From Clostridiales bacterium (GTDB lineage: Bacteria; Bacillota; Clostridia; Oscillospirales; Ruminococcaceae): a stretch of 5,494 bases of DNA. Location of the stretch: the NCBI GenBank assembly GCA_029007575.1, contig JAQXIB010000271.1, forward strand, positions 1 to 5,494. Reading direction: 5' to 3'. The translations under genes and the position numbers were made by a program. This document shows positions 5,432 to 5,494 of the stretch, in pieces. The notes beneath the pieces are model-generated. The model did not search any database. It saw nothing but the letters and a program-made list of their open reading frames with translations, and had not been told where the DNA came from. Numbering within the stretch: position 1 is the stretch's first letter; the number at the start of each line of letters is the position of its first letter.

Positions 5432-5458
5432 ATTTCGATTTCATTCTGAAATCGAAAT
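5432..5458. repeat. inverted repeat / hairpin 3 of a three-hairpin array
   Basis: Arms of 12 bp with no mismatch (ATTTCGATTTCA at 5432-5443, complement at 5447-5458) around a 3-nt loop TTC. It begins on the base directly after hairpin 2. The remaining 36 bases to the window end show no feature I can support. Confidence 0.9.
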
Positions 5459-5494
5459 CTGTGTTCGCATCAAGAAATGTCTATACGGCGAATA

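Larger units (their letters stand above)
5277..5458 (+). ncRNA. candidate structured non-coding RNA with three abutting hairpins (predicted)
   Basis: The extent is inferred from the predicted start of the plus-strand promoter to the end of hairpin 3. No known RNA family is recognised. The stretch 5206-5494 has no open frame of useful length with a ribosome binding site. The three hairpins cover 126 consecutive bases. A leader of a gene beyond the window, a terminator cluster or a small mobile DNA element would also fit, so this stays a hypothesis. Confidence 0.3.

Noticed and set aside
5333..5458. CRISPR array
   Set aside because: The three hairpins differ in sequence and no direct repeat with regular spacers is present.
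5447..5460. cre-like catabolite repression site (TGAAATCGAAATCT, one mismatch to TGWAANCGNTNWCW)
   Set aside because: Most of it is the right arm of hairpin 3 and it lacks the symmetry of a strong cre site; chance similarity is likely.
5441..5494. Minus-strand frame open from the right edge, ending at TCA 5441-5443 inside hairpin 3
   Set aside because: Only 17 codons are visible and they show no family likeness; it could be the end of a gene from beyond the window but cannot be called.

Overview
The window looks like chromosomal DNA from a low-to-mid-GC Firmicute, most likely a Clostridia-type anaerobe. This is inferred from purine-rich Shine-Dalgarno sites, intrinsic terminators with U-tracts, a tRNA gene with an encoded CCA end, and the gene families present. 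Genus cannot be told from the sequence alone. Genes have balanced base composition; the intergenic stretches are strongly AT-rich.

Plus strand, 1-3580: the 3' two thirds of cysS (cysteinyl-tRNA synthetase, cut by the left edge), then a PfkB-family sugar-phosphate kinase (713-1651). An 87-bp AT-rich gap follows, carrying a TATAAT box set among four alternating ATACAA/TTGTAT half-sites. It leads into an FAD-dependent reductase of the geranylgeranyl-reductase type (1739-2806) that has no visible Shine-Dalgarno site. A PHP-domain metal-dependent hydrolase with a strong ribosome binding site comes next (2855-3529). A 16-bp perfect hairpin (3540-3579) closes this block and also serves the genes arriving from the other side.

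Minus strand, 5294 to 3596: a promoter, tRNA-Arg(CCT) and its terminator, then an SGNH/GDSL hydrolase and nagB (glucosamine-6-phosphate deaminase). The nagB reading frame is broken by a UGA at codon 220. The conserved final 21 codons continue in the same frame to a TAA, so this is either a recent nonsense mutation, a read-through gene or a sequence error. The hydrolase could supply a deacetylated (amino)sugar to NagB, and the PfkB kinase could act on a downstream sugar phosphate; both links are inference.

Right end, 5206-5494: no convincing protein gene. It holds a near-consensus plus-strand promoter (TTGACA-N17-TATTAT) whose -10 overlaps that of the tRNA promoter on the other strand. About 55 bp further on are three different inverted repeats with perfect arms, standing end to end without a spare base (5333-5381, 5382-5431, 5432-5458). 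This is the most unusual structure in the window and the best candidate for an undescribed structured RNA or DNA element. It runs close to the window edge, so its partner gene, if any, is out of view.
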